Notes: generated from the letters alone by a model not told the origin. 6,192 bases of DNA from an uncultured Coriobacteriales bacterium (GCA_903789505.1 CAIFEU010000144.1:1-6192), one strand, 5' to 3'; positions 1 to 6,026 are shown, counted from the first letter of the stretch. A program made the numbers and translations.

Positions 1-1000
1 CGCCCGGCTCCCCGCGGTACCCGCCGCCGACGATGTCGGGCTCGGTGCGCAGGACCTCGCGCAGGCGCGTCCACGACGCGTACCCGCGCGACACGTCCTG
101 GAAGACCATCACCAGCATCAGCAGGCCGTTGAGCATCTGCGTGAGGTAGGTCAGCGCCGCCACGATCACGCCGGGGGTGGTCGCCCCGGAGGCGACCTGG
201 CCCGACCCCAGCATGACGATTGCGGCCATCACCAGATAGACCAGGGCGTTGACCAGCGGGTTCATGAACGCGAGCGTCACCAGGATCCTGAGCTGGGCGC
301 GCACCAGGGCGTCGTTGGCCTTGCCGAAGCGCGCCTTCTCGTAGGCCTCGCGGACGCACGCCTTGACCGTCCGGATGGCGCTTACGTCCTCCTGCATCAG
401 CGCGTTCACCTCGTCGAGGCGCGCCTGCAGGCGCAGGAACATCGGGTTGGCGTGGGCCAGGAACCACCCCAGCACGCACGCGATCAGCGGCACCGAGCAC
501 AGCGCCACCAGGCCGAAGGTGGGGTTGAGGCGCCAGAGGAACAGGGCGCTGCCCAGCGTGAGCATGCAGGTGCGCACCATCCCGCGGATGAAGGTGGCGA
601 TGAAGGTCTGAACCTGGGAGACGTCGTTGGTCACGCGCGTGATCAGCGAGCCGGCGCCGAAGCCCTCGAGCTGGCGCAACGACATCCCCATGATGCGGGA
701 CAGGGCGTCCTTGCGGATGTCGTTGCCCACGTTCTGGGCGAACAGGTGCGAGAAGGCGTTGTTGAGCGAGCCGCAGGCGCCGCCCACCACGACCAGGCCA
801 AGCATCACGGCGCCCAGCCGCGCGATGAGCCCCGTGTCGGCGACGCCGCCCGACCCCGTGCCGAGGACGCCCTCGTCGACGATGCGGCTCATCAGGTCGG
901 GCTGCACGAGGTCCATCGTGACCTCACCCACCATGAGCAGCGCCGCGAGGATTCCGAAGGGGAGGTATCTCCTGACGTAACGCCACATGCGACCACCCAT
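1..1000 (-). CDS. ABC exporter, membrane domain (partial, runs off left edge)
   Basis: This is the N-terminal membrane half of a type IV (MsbA/LmrA-like) ABC exporter; 333 codons are visible. The start ATG is at 1000, with a second in-frame ATG at 988 (residue 5). Neither has a strong Shine-Dalgarno; a weak GGGTGGT precedes the inner one. Six hydrophobic segments can be placed at about residues 13-34, 58-79, 140-157, 161-182, 238-262 and 277-300. Coupling-helix signatures are clear: GSLITRVTNDVSQVQ at about 117-131, and IRTVKACVREAYEKARF at about 209-225. The N-terminal stretch 'DLVQPDLMSRIVDEGV' is typical of half-transporters that work as heterodimers with a second ABC gene. The ATP-binding domain (Walker A, signature motif) should lie beyond position 1 and is not seen. 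The gene is divergent from a BmrR-type regulator, so drug efflux under its control is a likely but unproven role; the substrate is unknown. Confidence 0.93.
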   Translation of the reverse strand, partial: MGGRMWRYVRRYLPFGILAALLMVGEVTMDLVQPDLMSRIVDEGVLGTGSGGVADTGLIARLGAVMLGLVVVGGACGSLNNAFSHLFAQNVGNDIRKDALSRIMGMSLRQLEGFGAGSLITRVTNDVSQVQTFIATFIRGMVRTCMLTLGSALFLWRLNPTFGLVALCSVPLIACVLGWFLAHANPMFLRLQARLDEVNALMQEDVSAIRTVKACVREAYEKARFGKANDALVRAQLRILVTLAFMNPLVNALVYLVMAAIVMLGSGQVASGATTPGVIVAALTYLTQMLNGLLMLVMVFQDVSRGYASWTRLREVLRTEPDIVGGGYRGEPG

Positions 1001-1015
1001 CACGCTCGAACGGAC

Positions 1016-1040
1016 GTGCGACCCCCTCCCCTGGGGGCAA
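1016..1040. promoter_or_regulatory. Candidate BmrR-like operator upstream of the exporter
   Basis: The plus strand reads CCCCCTCCCCTGGGGGC at 1022-1038. This is a C/T-rich dyad with CCCCC/GGGGG arms around a TCCCCT core. It resembles, from memory, the BmrR operator of Bacillus subtilis, built around CCTCCCCT followed by AGGGGAGG. It sits about 20 bp before the exporter start and beside a BmrR-type regulator gene. On the minus strand TTGCCC (1040-1035) could be a -35, but no acceptable -10 follows at 19-20 bp. The operator call therefore rests on resemblance and position only. Confidence 0.33.
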
Positions 1041-1204
1041 GTATCGTCGAACGCAGCGCGCGCCCGGGCGCGATCGGCGGGGCGGGCGGCTATTTTTCAC
1101 AAGTCGCGACGGGCGCGCGGCGGGGCGGGGGCGTGGCACGGGCGGTGTCATGCGCGCGTCCCGCCAAGGCGGCGTCCCGAGGCGGCGGCTGGAGATGGCG
1201 AAGG

Positions 1205-1218
1205 CAGACGGTCGTCTG
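1205..1218. promoter_or_regulatory. 14-bp palindrome, possible regulator binding site
   Basis: CAGACGGTCGTCTG has perfect 6-bp arms around a 2-bp centre, about 60 bp upstream of the regulator's -10 box. A role as a binding site for the MerR-family protein or another factor is possible, but nothing beyond symmetry and position supports it. Confidence 0.3.
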
Positions 1219-1249
1219 TCGTCGAGGACGGCCGGAAGGGTCGGCGCGC

Positions 1250-1283
1250 GGGGGGGGGGATTTGTTTCGGCATGAGCTATAAT
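1250..1283 (+). promoter_or_regulatory. Probable promoter of the MerR-family gene, with G10 run at -35
   Basis: A perfect TATAAT lies at 1278-1283, about 50 bp before the regulator's ATG, giving a leader of about 44 nt. With a normal 17-bp spacer the -35 hexamer would be 1255-1260, which is GGGGGA and unlike TTGACA. The ten-G run at 1250-1259 occupies that position. The promoter is also enclosed by a GGGGGGA (1254-1260) / TCCCCCC (1284-1290) inverted pair. The -10 is persuasive; the absence of a -35 suggests dependence on an activator or on the length of the run. Confidence 0.5.
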
Positions 1284-1333
1284 TCCCCCCGCCGCGCGGC
1301 TTGGGAGGGCCGCGCCACGTAGGGGGGATCAGC

Positions 1334-2200
1334 ATGAACAGACTCACCGTTGGGCGCATGGCGGAGCTCAACTGCGTCTCCGCCCGCACCCTTCGCGTCT
1401 ACGACGAGAAGGGGCTCCTCGAGCCCGCCGAGCGCGACGACGAGACGGGCTACCGTTACTACACGATTGACCAGTGCGCCACGCTCGACGCGATTCAGCA
1501 GCTCCAGCACCTCGACATGTCGCTCGACGAGATCAAGCAGGTGCTCGACAAGCACGACGTGCGCGACCTGTGCAGGCGCCTGTGCGAGCGCGAGGGCGCC
1601 ATCGACGACCGGCTCCAGGAGCTCGTGCGCGACAAGCGCCTGCTCAACAACCTCAAGCAGCGCTGCTTCATCGCGATGGAGGACGTCCCGCTGGGCGAGT
1701 ACCGCGTCGAGACGATGGGCGACCGGCGCGCCGTGAGGGTCGACCTGGGCGAGGACGCCTTCGACGCCTCGCTGGACTCCAGCACCGCCCTGGAGAAGTG
1801 GCAGTTCGCCGTCTGCAAGGTCAAGCAATCGCTGTTGCAGCGCGGCATCCCCTCGAGCTACTTCGGCAACGTCGCCTGCTGCATCCCGCAGGCAGACCTC
1901 GTCGGGGGCGAGCTGCAGTACTCGCAGGCGCTGGTCTTCGTCGACAACTCCGACCTCACGCTGGGCGACCGCACCGAGGTCATTCCCGCGGGGCGCTACC
2001 TCACCGTGATGTGCAAGGACCTCTCCAGCGACGAGGGGGAGCTCAGCGAGAGTCGGCAGCTGGCGGCGATGCTCGAGCACATCCGCGCGACCGGCCATCG
2101 CGTCGCCGGCGACTACATCGGCGAGGTCGTGCTCGACACCAAGCTGTTCGACTACACGGGCCGCGACGAGCTCGTCAAGATGCAGGTCCGCATCGACTAG
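1334..2200 (+). CDS. MerR-family multidrug-type regulator (BmrR-like)
   Basis: A 288-aa DNA-binding regulator. The N-terminal MerR helix-turn-helix and wing are plain: LTVGRMAELNCVSARTLRVY at residues 4-23, then ETGYRYY at 37-43. A long dimerisation helix follows at about 65-112. Residues about 120-288 form a GyrI/BmrR-type effector domain, with 'PAGRYLTVMCKDL' at about 218-230 and 'GDYIGEVVLD' at 259-268. In BmrR the equivalent C-terminal fold binds cationic drugs and twists the promoter so that RNA polymerase can use it. The length is close to BmrR's. ATG at 1334 is chosen over an upstream in-frame ATG at 1301 because MerR proteins begin just before this helix and GGGGGG (1322-1327) lies 6 nt ahead. 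Divergent from an ABC exporter, which is its likely target. The inducer cannot be told from sequence. Confidence 0.93.
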   Translation: MNRLTVGRMAELNCVSARTLRVYDEKGLLEPAERDDETGYRYYTIDQCATLDAIQQLQHLDMSLDEIKQVLDKHDVRDLCRRLCEREGAIDDRLQELVRDKRLLNNLKQRCFIAMEDVPLGEYRVETMGDRRAVRVDLGEDAFDASLDSSTALEKWQFAVCKVKQSLLQRGIPSSYFGNVACCIPQADLVGGELQYSQALVFVDNSDLTLGDRTEVIPAGRYLTVMCKDLSSDEGELSESRQLAAMLEHIRATGHRVAGDYIGEVVLDTKLFDYTGRDELVKMQVRID

Positions 2201-3657
2201 GGTCGCGGGCACTGGCCGCCGGGCGCGGGGGGTGGGGTGCCAGGCGCGGGGCTGCGGTCCGGACGGTGGCTGCCGGAGGGGGCAGCCCGACGGCCGGGCG
2301 CCCTCCCAGCGGCGGGCACCGTCAGAGGGGACGTCCGCCAAGGGCAGGGGCGCCCCGACGCGCTCACGCCACGTGCAGGTCGACCCAGGACCACTCGGGA
2401 CTGGGCCTGCCGTCCTCGTTGACCGAGCGCACCGCCAGCCGGTAGTCGCCGGGCTGCTCGGGCGTGTAGGCGAACGTCCAGTGGACCCACCGCTCGTCGG
2501 TGGTTCCGGGCGTCTCGTAGGTGGTCCAGTGGTCGCCCTCGTCGAGCGAGAACTGCACCTGCGCGATGCGCTTGCCGTAGTCGATGGCGTAGCCCTCGAG
2601 CGTGACCGACTCGCCGACGCTGGCGTATACCGGGGGAATCATCGTCGCTCCTCTCGTCACCCTGCAGCTGCGTGCCGCCCGGCGACCTCGCCCGCCGCGC
2701 CCGTGCGACAGGCGAGGCGCCTCGTTGCCGCGCGCCGCGGGGCACGGGGCGGCGAGGGCCGCGGAGGGGCGCTCCCGCGCCCCCCCCCCGCCCCGCGCCT
2801 GGCCCCCCCCTCGGGACCGAAGCGCCCCCACCCTGCAGCACGCCGACGTTGGGGCTGTTGGCGTAGCTGTCGCCTGCCTGGGCGGTGCCGGGCGCGGCGG
2901 GGACGTCAGCCGCGTCGCGCGCCTCGAAGGTGATGCCGGTGATGTCGCGGGCGAAGTAGTTGGCGCTGGTCGAGCCCAGCCACAGCTGGTTCGTTCCGCC
3001 CATCGAGTTCTCCAGCGGCTCGCCGTTGACGCTGTAGACGATCAGCGAGTAGCGCTGCTTGACGTAGGACAGCGGCAGGCTCACCTGATAGCCGTCCGAC
3101 GACGTGAACGTGACGGTGTTGGCGTCGGAGCCCACGCCCGCCTGGCGCATGATGTCCATCAGCGTGACGCCGGTGACCTCGGCGTTGGCGACCACGCGCT
3201 GGTCGGCGCCGTTGCCGGCGCAGGCGCAGCCCATCTGCACCGTCAGGGCGTTGTCGTCGGCAAGGTCACCCAGCGTCGCGGTGAAGGCGCTCGAGACGTC
3301 GCCGTCGACCTTGATCGTCCACTGGTCAATCGGGACGGAGGCCTCGTCGGTGCCCGCCAGCGAGTTGCACAGGAAGGCGTTGGTCCCGGCGAAGGCGCTC
3401 TTGATTGCCGCGTTGCTGGTCAGCGTCGTCTGGTCGAACCCGAACTGCCCGACAACCTTGTCCGTCCTGACCTGCGTGGCGACCCTGTTGACCGCCTGCT
3501 CCACAATCGGGGTCTGCTGGTCGGTCGTCTGCTGGGCCTCGGTCGCAGTCGCCGCGTGGGCGAGCGCCGGGGCGACGCCCGTCGTGACGAGCAGCGCGGT
3601 CCCTGCAAGCGCCGCCGCCCTGACGGCGCTGCGCTTCGTGCTCGTGTCCTCACTCAT
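2197..3657 (-). CDS. Molybdopterin-dependent oxidoreductase, haem-free paralogue; reading frame disrupted
   Basis: An exported enzyme of the sulfite oxidase/YedY (Oxidored_molyb) fold; the open frame is 486 aa, but only residues 1-275 look real. Residues 1-36 are a signal peptide; TKRSAVR (7-13) resembles a Tat motif with KR instead of RR, and cleavage is likely near AHAATA. The molybdopterin domain spans about 110-250, with the likely Mo-ligand Cys146 in MGCACAGN and a conserved 'LIVYSVNGEPL' segment at 205-215. It aligns along its length with the molybdopterin region of the upstream gene. After NSPNVGVLQ (267-275) the protein becomes Gly/Arg/Pro-rich filler to a TAG at 2197, overlapping the convergent regulator's end by 4 bp. 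The expected C-terminal domain lies in another frame at 2364-2642. With that domain the protein would be of normal family size (about 365-430 aa). A frameshifted pseudogene, a split gene and a phase-variable gene are all possible. The start follows the upstream stop by 2 bp, with AAGGAGG 10 nt ahead. Confidence 0.75.
   Translation of the reverse strand: MSEDTSTKRSAVRAAALAGTALLVTTGVAPALAHAATATEAQQTTDQQTPIVEQAVNRVATQVRTDKVVGQFGFDQTTLTSNAAIKSAFAGTNAFLCNSLAGTDEASVPIDQWTIKVDGDVSSAFTATLGDLADDNALTVQMGCACAGNGADQRVVANAEVTGVTLMDIMRQAGVGSDANTVTFTSSDGYQVSLPLSYVKQRYSLIVYSVNGEPLENSMGGTNQLWLGSTSANYFARDITGITFEARDAADVPAAPGTAQAGDSYANSPNVGVLQGGGASVPRGGPGAGRGGGAGAPLRGPRRPVPRGARQRGASPVARARRARSPGGTQLQGDERSDDDSPGIRQRRRVGHARGLRHRLRQAHRAGAVLARRGRPLDHLRDARNHRRAVGPLDVRLHARAARRLPAGGALGQRGRQAQSRVVLGRPARGVSASGRPCPWRTSPLTVPAAGRAPGRRAAPSGSHRPDRSPAPGTPPPAPGGQCPRP
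2364..2642 (-). CDS. Stand-alone C-terminal (Mo-co dimerisation-like) domain, 92 aa
   Basis: The conserved part of this frame encodes the immunoglobulin-like C-terminal domain that normally follows the catalytic domain in sulfite-oxidase-fold enzymes. It contains SVTLEGYAIDYGKRI (12-26), VQFSLDEGDHWTTYET (29-44), HWTFAYTPEQPGDYRLAVRS (54-73) and a final WSWVDLHVA. It matches the corresponding stretch of the large upstream paralogue (YTIEGW, VSMDGGATWTEY, WYYTFTPQEDTSYVVRVR). ATG at 2642 has AGGAG at 2652-2648 with 5-nt spacing, so it could be translated on its own. The same frame is open back to about 2840, so it could instead be the displaced end of the preceding gene after a one-base change. 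It has no signal peptide; if made alone it would stay in the cytoplasm, which argues for the fused form being functional. Confidence 0.6.
   Translation of the reverse strand: MIPPVYASVGESVTLEGYAIDYGKRIAQVQFSLDEGDHWTTYETPGTTDERWVHWTFAYTPEQPGDYRLAVRSVNEDGRPSPEWSWVDLHVA
2648..2652 (-). promoter_or_regulatory. Ribosome binding site of the 92-aa ORF
   Basis: GAGAGGAG on the minus strand has its AGGAG core at 2652-2648, exactly 5 nt before ATG at 2642. This site, inside what would be an inter-domain linker, is the main reason to think the C-terminal domain may be translated independently. Confidence 0.5.
2658..2668. repeat. 11-bp direct repeat, copy 1
   Basis: CACCCTGCAGC on the plus strand; an identical copy is at 2829-2839, 171 bp away (start to start). 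The two copies bound the frame-breaking segment. They may mark an insertion or duplication junction, or be chance. Confidence 0.5.
2829..2839. repeat. 11-bp direct repeat, copy 2
   Basis: CACCCTGCAGC, the partner of the copy at 2658-2668. It overlaps the last convincing codons of the catalytic domain (Leu-Gln of NVGVLQ). The 171-bp offset is divisible by three, so recombination between the copies alone would not repair the frame. Confidence 0.5.
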
Positions 3658-3659
3658 GG

Positions 3660-5795
3660 CTATTCACCCTCCTTGGCGCTCGAGGCGGCGGCAGCGGTCG
3701 CGTCGGCCGAAGCCGAGCCGCCGGAGATGGTCTCATAGGTGTACGGGTCGTCGGGGTTGATCTCGAACGTGTTGACCCCGGCCTCCTCCTCGCTCCACTC
3801 GGGGTGCGCGGCGATGGCCTCCTCGTTGAGCTCGCTGGAGGACTTGTCGGTCACCTCGCCGGACTCCGCCACGGCGTCGTCGGAGATGTCGTAGCTCGGC
3901 GCGGTCGGGACGTCCTTGCCCGCGGCCTGCGCGTCAGCGGCGATCTGGTCGGCGCTGTGGGAGACCAGCATGAGCTCGACGGGCTCGTCGGAGACGCGGC
4001 CGTTGGTGCAGATCGTGCGCACGCGCACGACGTAGGAGGTGTCCTCCTGCGGGGTGAACGTGTAGTACCAGTTGGTGATCAGGGTCGGGTCGACGTCGTC
4101 GAAGTCGTACTCGGTCCACGTCGCGCCGCCGTCCATGGAGACCTGGATGCCCTTGACGGTCCAGTCATAGCCGTGCGACCAGCCCTCGATCGTGTACGGC
4201 TTGCCGGTCTCGATGACCGTGCCCTCCTTGACGTTGAGGAAGCCGACCTGCGGCTTGTTGTAGAAGCTCTGGGTCTCGTTGCGCTCGTTGCCCTCCTGCG
4301 TCCACTCGTCGCTCTGCTCGTGCCAGCCGTTCTGGTTGGGCAGCCACGGGTCGGAGGTGTCGGAGAACGTGAAGTCGGACACGGACTTCCAGGAGTTGCC
4401 CGCGCTCATGAAGGAGCACCAGCACCACACCGGGTAGCCGTCCTCCCAATTGAGCAGGTGACCATTGATCTCGTAGACGATGTAGATGTCGTCGATGTGC
4501 TTGGAGAAGACGTCGCGGGTGAGGTCCTCGTGGCTGCCGTCGGCAGCGGTGACCTGCAGCGACGCCGCGTCATCGGTGTAGCCGCCCGCCTGCTGCAGCA
4601 GATAGGAGAACGGGATGGCCTTGATGTCGTAGTTGCCGAAGAAGCTGCCGCCCATCGGGTTCATCGTGCAAATCATGGCCTTGGTGACGTCGACCGTGTG
4701 GCCCTCGTTGATCAGGTCGGTCAGGTTGAAGGTGACCTCCTGCCCAACGCAGCCGTTGACCGTGATCGTCCAGTTGTTGAACAGGTCCTTGCTCAGGGGA
4801 GTGCCCTCCTCCTGATAGTGGTAGCGGTCGTGGTCCCAGTAGTAGCCCGGGCCGCGCCAGTTGTAGTCCCACGTGGCGTCCCAGCTGGACTTCTTCTGGT
4901 CCCACACCACCTGCGCGTCGACGTCGGACTGGTCGGCGACCTGCGTGATGCCGCCGAAGATGTCATGCTTGACCTCGTCGAACAGCGGCATCGTGAGCTC
5001 GTCGTTGGTCGACAGGGTGTCCTGCGTGTTGGTGTCCTGCGTGATGTGGCAGCTCCAGCAGTTGCCACCCATGCTCTGGAACTGGTCGGCGTACTTGGTC
5101 TGGTGGATGTTGTGGATCAGGTCGCCGAACGTGTACTGCTGCGTGATGTAGCCAGGCTGCCAGGTGTGGCAGTCGATGCACATCTGCACCGTGTACTCGA
5201 CCGGGGCGCAGCGCGTGATGTCCTGGTGGTCGAAGTCGGTCATGTTGCTCACGAGCTCGGCCAGATCGTCGTGGCAGGCGCCGCATCCGCGGTTCTCGCC
5301 GTTGAGGTAGGTCTTGTTGTACGACGGCATGAAGTCGTTGAGCTTGTAGGCGTCGTAGCCGATGTCGTTGGGGATGCGCTGGATCTGCGTGCCGTCGTCG
5401 AGCACGGTCACCGTCGGGGTGTTGTCCTCGATGTACTGCTCGCTGGTGTAGGGCGTGGACTGCGCGTCCATGCCGGCGCTGTCGGCGCTCTGAGCGGGCT
5501 CAGGCTGGTCTGCCGCGTACTTGGTGGTCGACGCGAACGTGTTGTCGTTGGACGCCGTGCGGTCGAACTTGGACTGGTCGGCCTGGAACAGCTGCTCCAC
5601 GACCGTCGTGCCGTCCGAGGACGCCGAGGCCGCCTGCGCGCTCGTCGAGGAGCTCGACTCGGCGGCGCGAGCCACCGACGACTGCCCCGCCGCGCTCACG
5701 CCGCCGAGGGCCGCGACCAGCCCCGCGACGCACACCGCGGCTGCGGCGTAGCGAACTACCGCGTGCCCGCGCGCATGCGAACTGCGTGCTTCCAT
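3660..5795 (-). CDS. Tri-haem cytochrome c fused to a sulfite-oxidase-fold molybdopterin oxidoreductase
   Basis: A 711-aa exported redox enzyme. Residues 1-45 form a signal peptide with hydrophobic core 17-36; there is no twin arginine. Three haem c sites follow: CGACH (171-175), CIDCH (206-210) and CWSCH (246-250). Possible distal ligands are His190, His228, His231 and His277; 'DLIHNIHQ...GGNCWSCH' resembles MtrC/OmcA-type multihaem cytochromes. The molybdopterin domain covers about 339-480, with candidate Mo-ligand Cys376 in MICTMNPMGG and an unusual CWC at 458-460. An Ig-like dimerisation domain (about 515-612) follows, then a 100-residue acidic Ala/Ser/Glu-rich tail with no LPXTG motif or membrane anchor. 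ATG at 5795 is preceded by GGGAGGAAGGGG. First gene of the operon, with a haem-free paralogue 2 bp downstream. The haems probably relay electrons to or from the Mo centre; the substrate and direction are unknown, and no quinol-dehydrogenase partner is in the window. Confidence 0.88.
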   Translation of the reverse strand: MEARSSHARGHAVVRYAAAAVCVAGLVAALGGVSAAGQSSVARAAESSSSTSAQAASASSDGTTVVEQLFQADQSKFDRTASNDNTFASTTKYAADQPEPAQSADSAGMDAQSTPYTSEQYIEDNTPTVTVLDDGTQIQRIPNDIGYDAYKLNDFMPSYNKTYLNGENRGCGACHDDLAELVSNMTDFDHQDITRCAPVEYTVQMCIDCHTWQPGYITQQYTFGDLIHNIHQTKYADQFQSMGGNCWSCHITQDTNTQDTLSTNDELTMPLFDEVKHDIFGGITQVADQSDVDAQVVWDQKKSSWDATWDYNWRGPGYYWDHDRYHYQEEGTPLSKDLFNNWTITVNGCVGQEVTFNLTDLINEGHTVDVTKAMICTMNPMGGSFFGNYDIKAIPFSYLLQQAGGYTDDAASLQVTAADGSHEDLTRDVFSKHIDDIYIVYEINGHLLNWEDGYPVWCWCSFMSAGNSWKSVSDFTFSDTSDPWLPNQNGWHEQSDEWTQEGNERNETQSFYNKPQVGFLNVKEGTVIETGKPYTIEGWSHGYDWTVKGIQVSMDGGATWTEYDFDDVDPTLITNWYYTFTPQEDTSYVVRVRTICTNGRVSDEPVELMLVSHSADQIAADAQAAGKDVPTAPSYDISDDAVAESGEVTDKSSSELNEEAIAAHPEWSEEEAGVNTFEINPDDPYTYETISGGSASADATAAAASSAKEGE
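3668..3674 (-). promoter_or_regulatory. Ribosome binding site of the second oxidoreductase gene
   Basis: A perfect AAGGAGG on the minus strand lies inside the last codons of the upstream gene and 10 nt before ATG at 3657. With only 2 bp between the stop and the next start, it indicates that both genes are translated from one message. Confidence 0.7.
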
Positions 5796-5866
5796 GAGTA
5801 CCCCTTCCTCCCATAGGCCTCGGGCCGCGGGATGGGTCGCGCCCCCTCCTGGACGCTGCGCGGCCG

Positions 5867-5884
5867 CCTCGGCCCCCGCCGAGG
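5867..5884 (-). other. Leader hairpin 1
   Basis: CCTCGGC (5867-5873) and GCCGAGG (5878-5884) form a perfect 7-bp stem with a 4-nt loop in the untranslated leader, about 70-90 nt before the start codon. No T run follows on either strand, so it is not a standard terminator. Confidence 0.4.
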
Positions 5885-5907
5885 TCCGCGCGCCCCCCCG
5901 TGACCCG

Positions 5908-5928
5908 GCGGCGCCTCCCGGGCGCCGC
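5908..5928 (-). other. Leader hairpin 2
   Basis: GCGGCGCC (5908-5915) and GGCGCCGC (5921-5928) form a perfect 8-bp all-GC stem with a 5-nt loop. It lies 23 bp from hairpin 1 in the same leader. It may stabilise the transcript or tune translation, or simply reflect GC-rich spacer DNA. Confidence 0.4.
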
Positions 5929-5995
5929 TCAGCTCACACCTGGCCACGCGCACTCACATCGATGCGAAGATTGCGTGGTCATCACATGCAGAACC

Positions 5996-6026
5996 TGTAT
6001 AAACCTTGACGTAATTGGAAGCTCAA
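5996..6026 (-). promoter_or_regulatory. Candidate promoter of the oxidoreductase operon
   Basis: On the minus strand TTGAGC (6026-6021) is followed after 19 bp by TATACA (6001-5996), the best -35/-10-like pair in the AT-rich island. The spacing is longer than ideal and TATACA matches the consensus at four of six bases. It would give a leader of about 200 nt carrying both hairpins. The island also contains TATAAA (5998-6003) on the plus strand, so direction is not certain. Confidence 0.35.

Larger units (their letters stand above)
1001..1333. other. Divergent intergenic region, exporter/regulator
   Basis: This 333-bp spacer separates the two divergent starts. It holds a C/T-rich dyad near the exporter, a short AT-rich patch (about 1090-1103) in otherwise GC-rich DNA, a 14-bp palindrome at 1205-1218, a run of ten G at 1250-1259 and a TATAAT at 1278-1283. 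I see no convincing small gene or RNA. The open frames across it are what high GC content produces and have no ribosome binding sites. No good -35/-10 pair for the exporter could be found on the minus strand. Confidence 0.6.
2643..2832 (-). other. GC-rich frame-breaking segment with G8 and G10 runs
   Basis: This stretch lies between the catalytic and C-terminal domains of the second molybdopterin enzyme. In every frame it gives Gly/Arg/Ala/Pro-rich text unlike either neighbour. On the coding (minus) strand it has a run of eight G (2810-2803) and one of ten G (2789-2780). Runs of seven or more identical bases elsewhere in the window occur only in non-coding DNA (1250-1259 and 5893-5899), so it looks intergenic. 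The large paralogue joins its two domains with only about 13 residues (after VGFL, before YTIEGW). Removing one base from a G run would make one 430-aa protein (3657-2364); adding one would bring a TGA at 2659-2657 into frame. Confidence 0.6.

Noticed and set aside
452..1282. A long plus-strand open frame opposite the exporter
   Set aside because: Its protein is His/Ala/Arg-rich nonsense, and the minus strand has a clear exporter membrane domain there.
1277..2341. A 354-codon open frame on the minus strand opposite the MerR gene
   Set aside because: The plus-strand frame has an unmistakable MerR helix-turn-helix and effector domain; the opposite frame is low-complexity and results from high GC content.
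2201..2363. Intrinsic terminator between the converging genes
   Set aside because: Weak GC-rich inverted repeats exist, for example GGAGGGGGC with GCGCCCTCC near 2276-2311, but no T run follows on either strand.
2643..2832. Insertion sequence or transposon inside the second oxidoreductase gene
   Set aside because: The segment is too short for a transposase and I could not find terminal inverted repeats; only the bounding direct repeat is visible.
3804..5816. A 670-codon open frame on the plus strand, antisense to the large oxidoreductase
   Set aside because: It is a Val/Leu/Ala/Arg-rich composition shadow of a gene with clear signal peptide, haem sites and a molybdopterin domain on the other strand; it has no recognisable domain.
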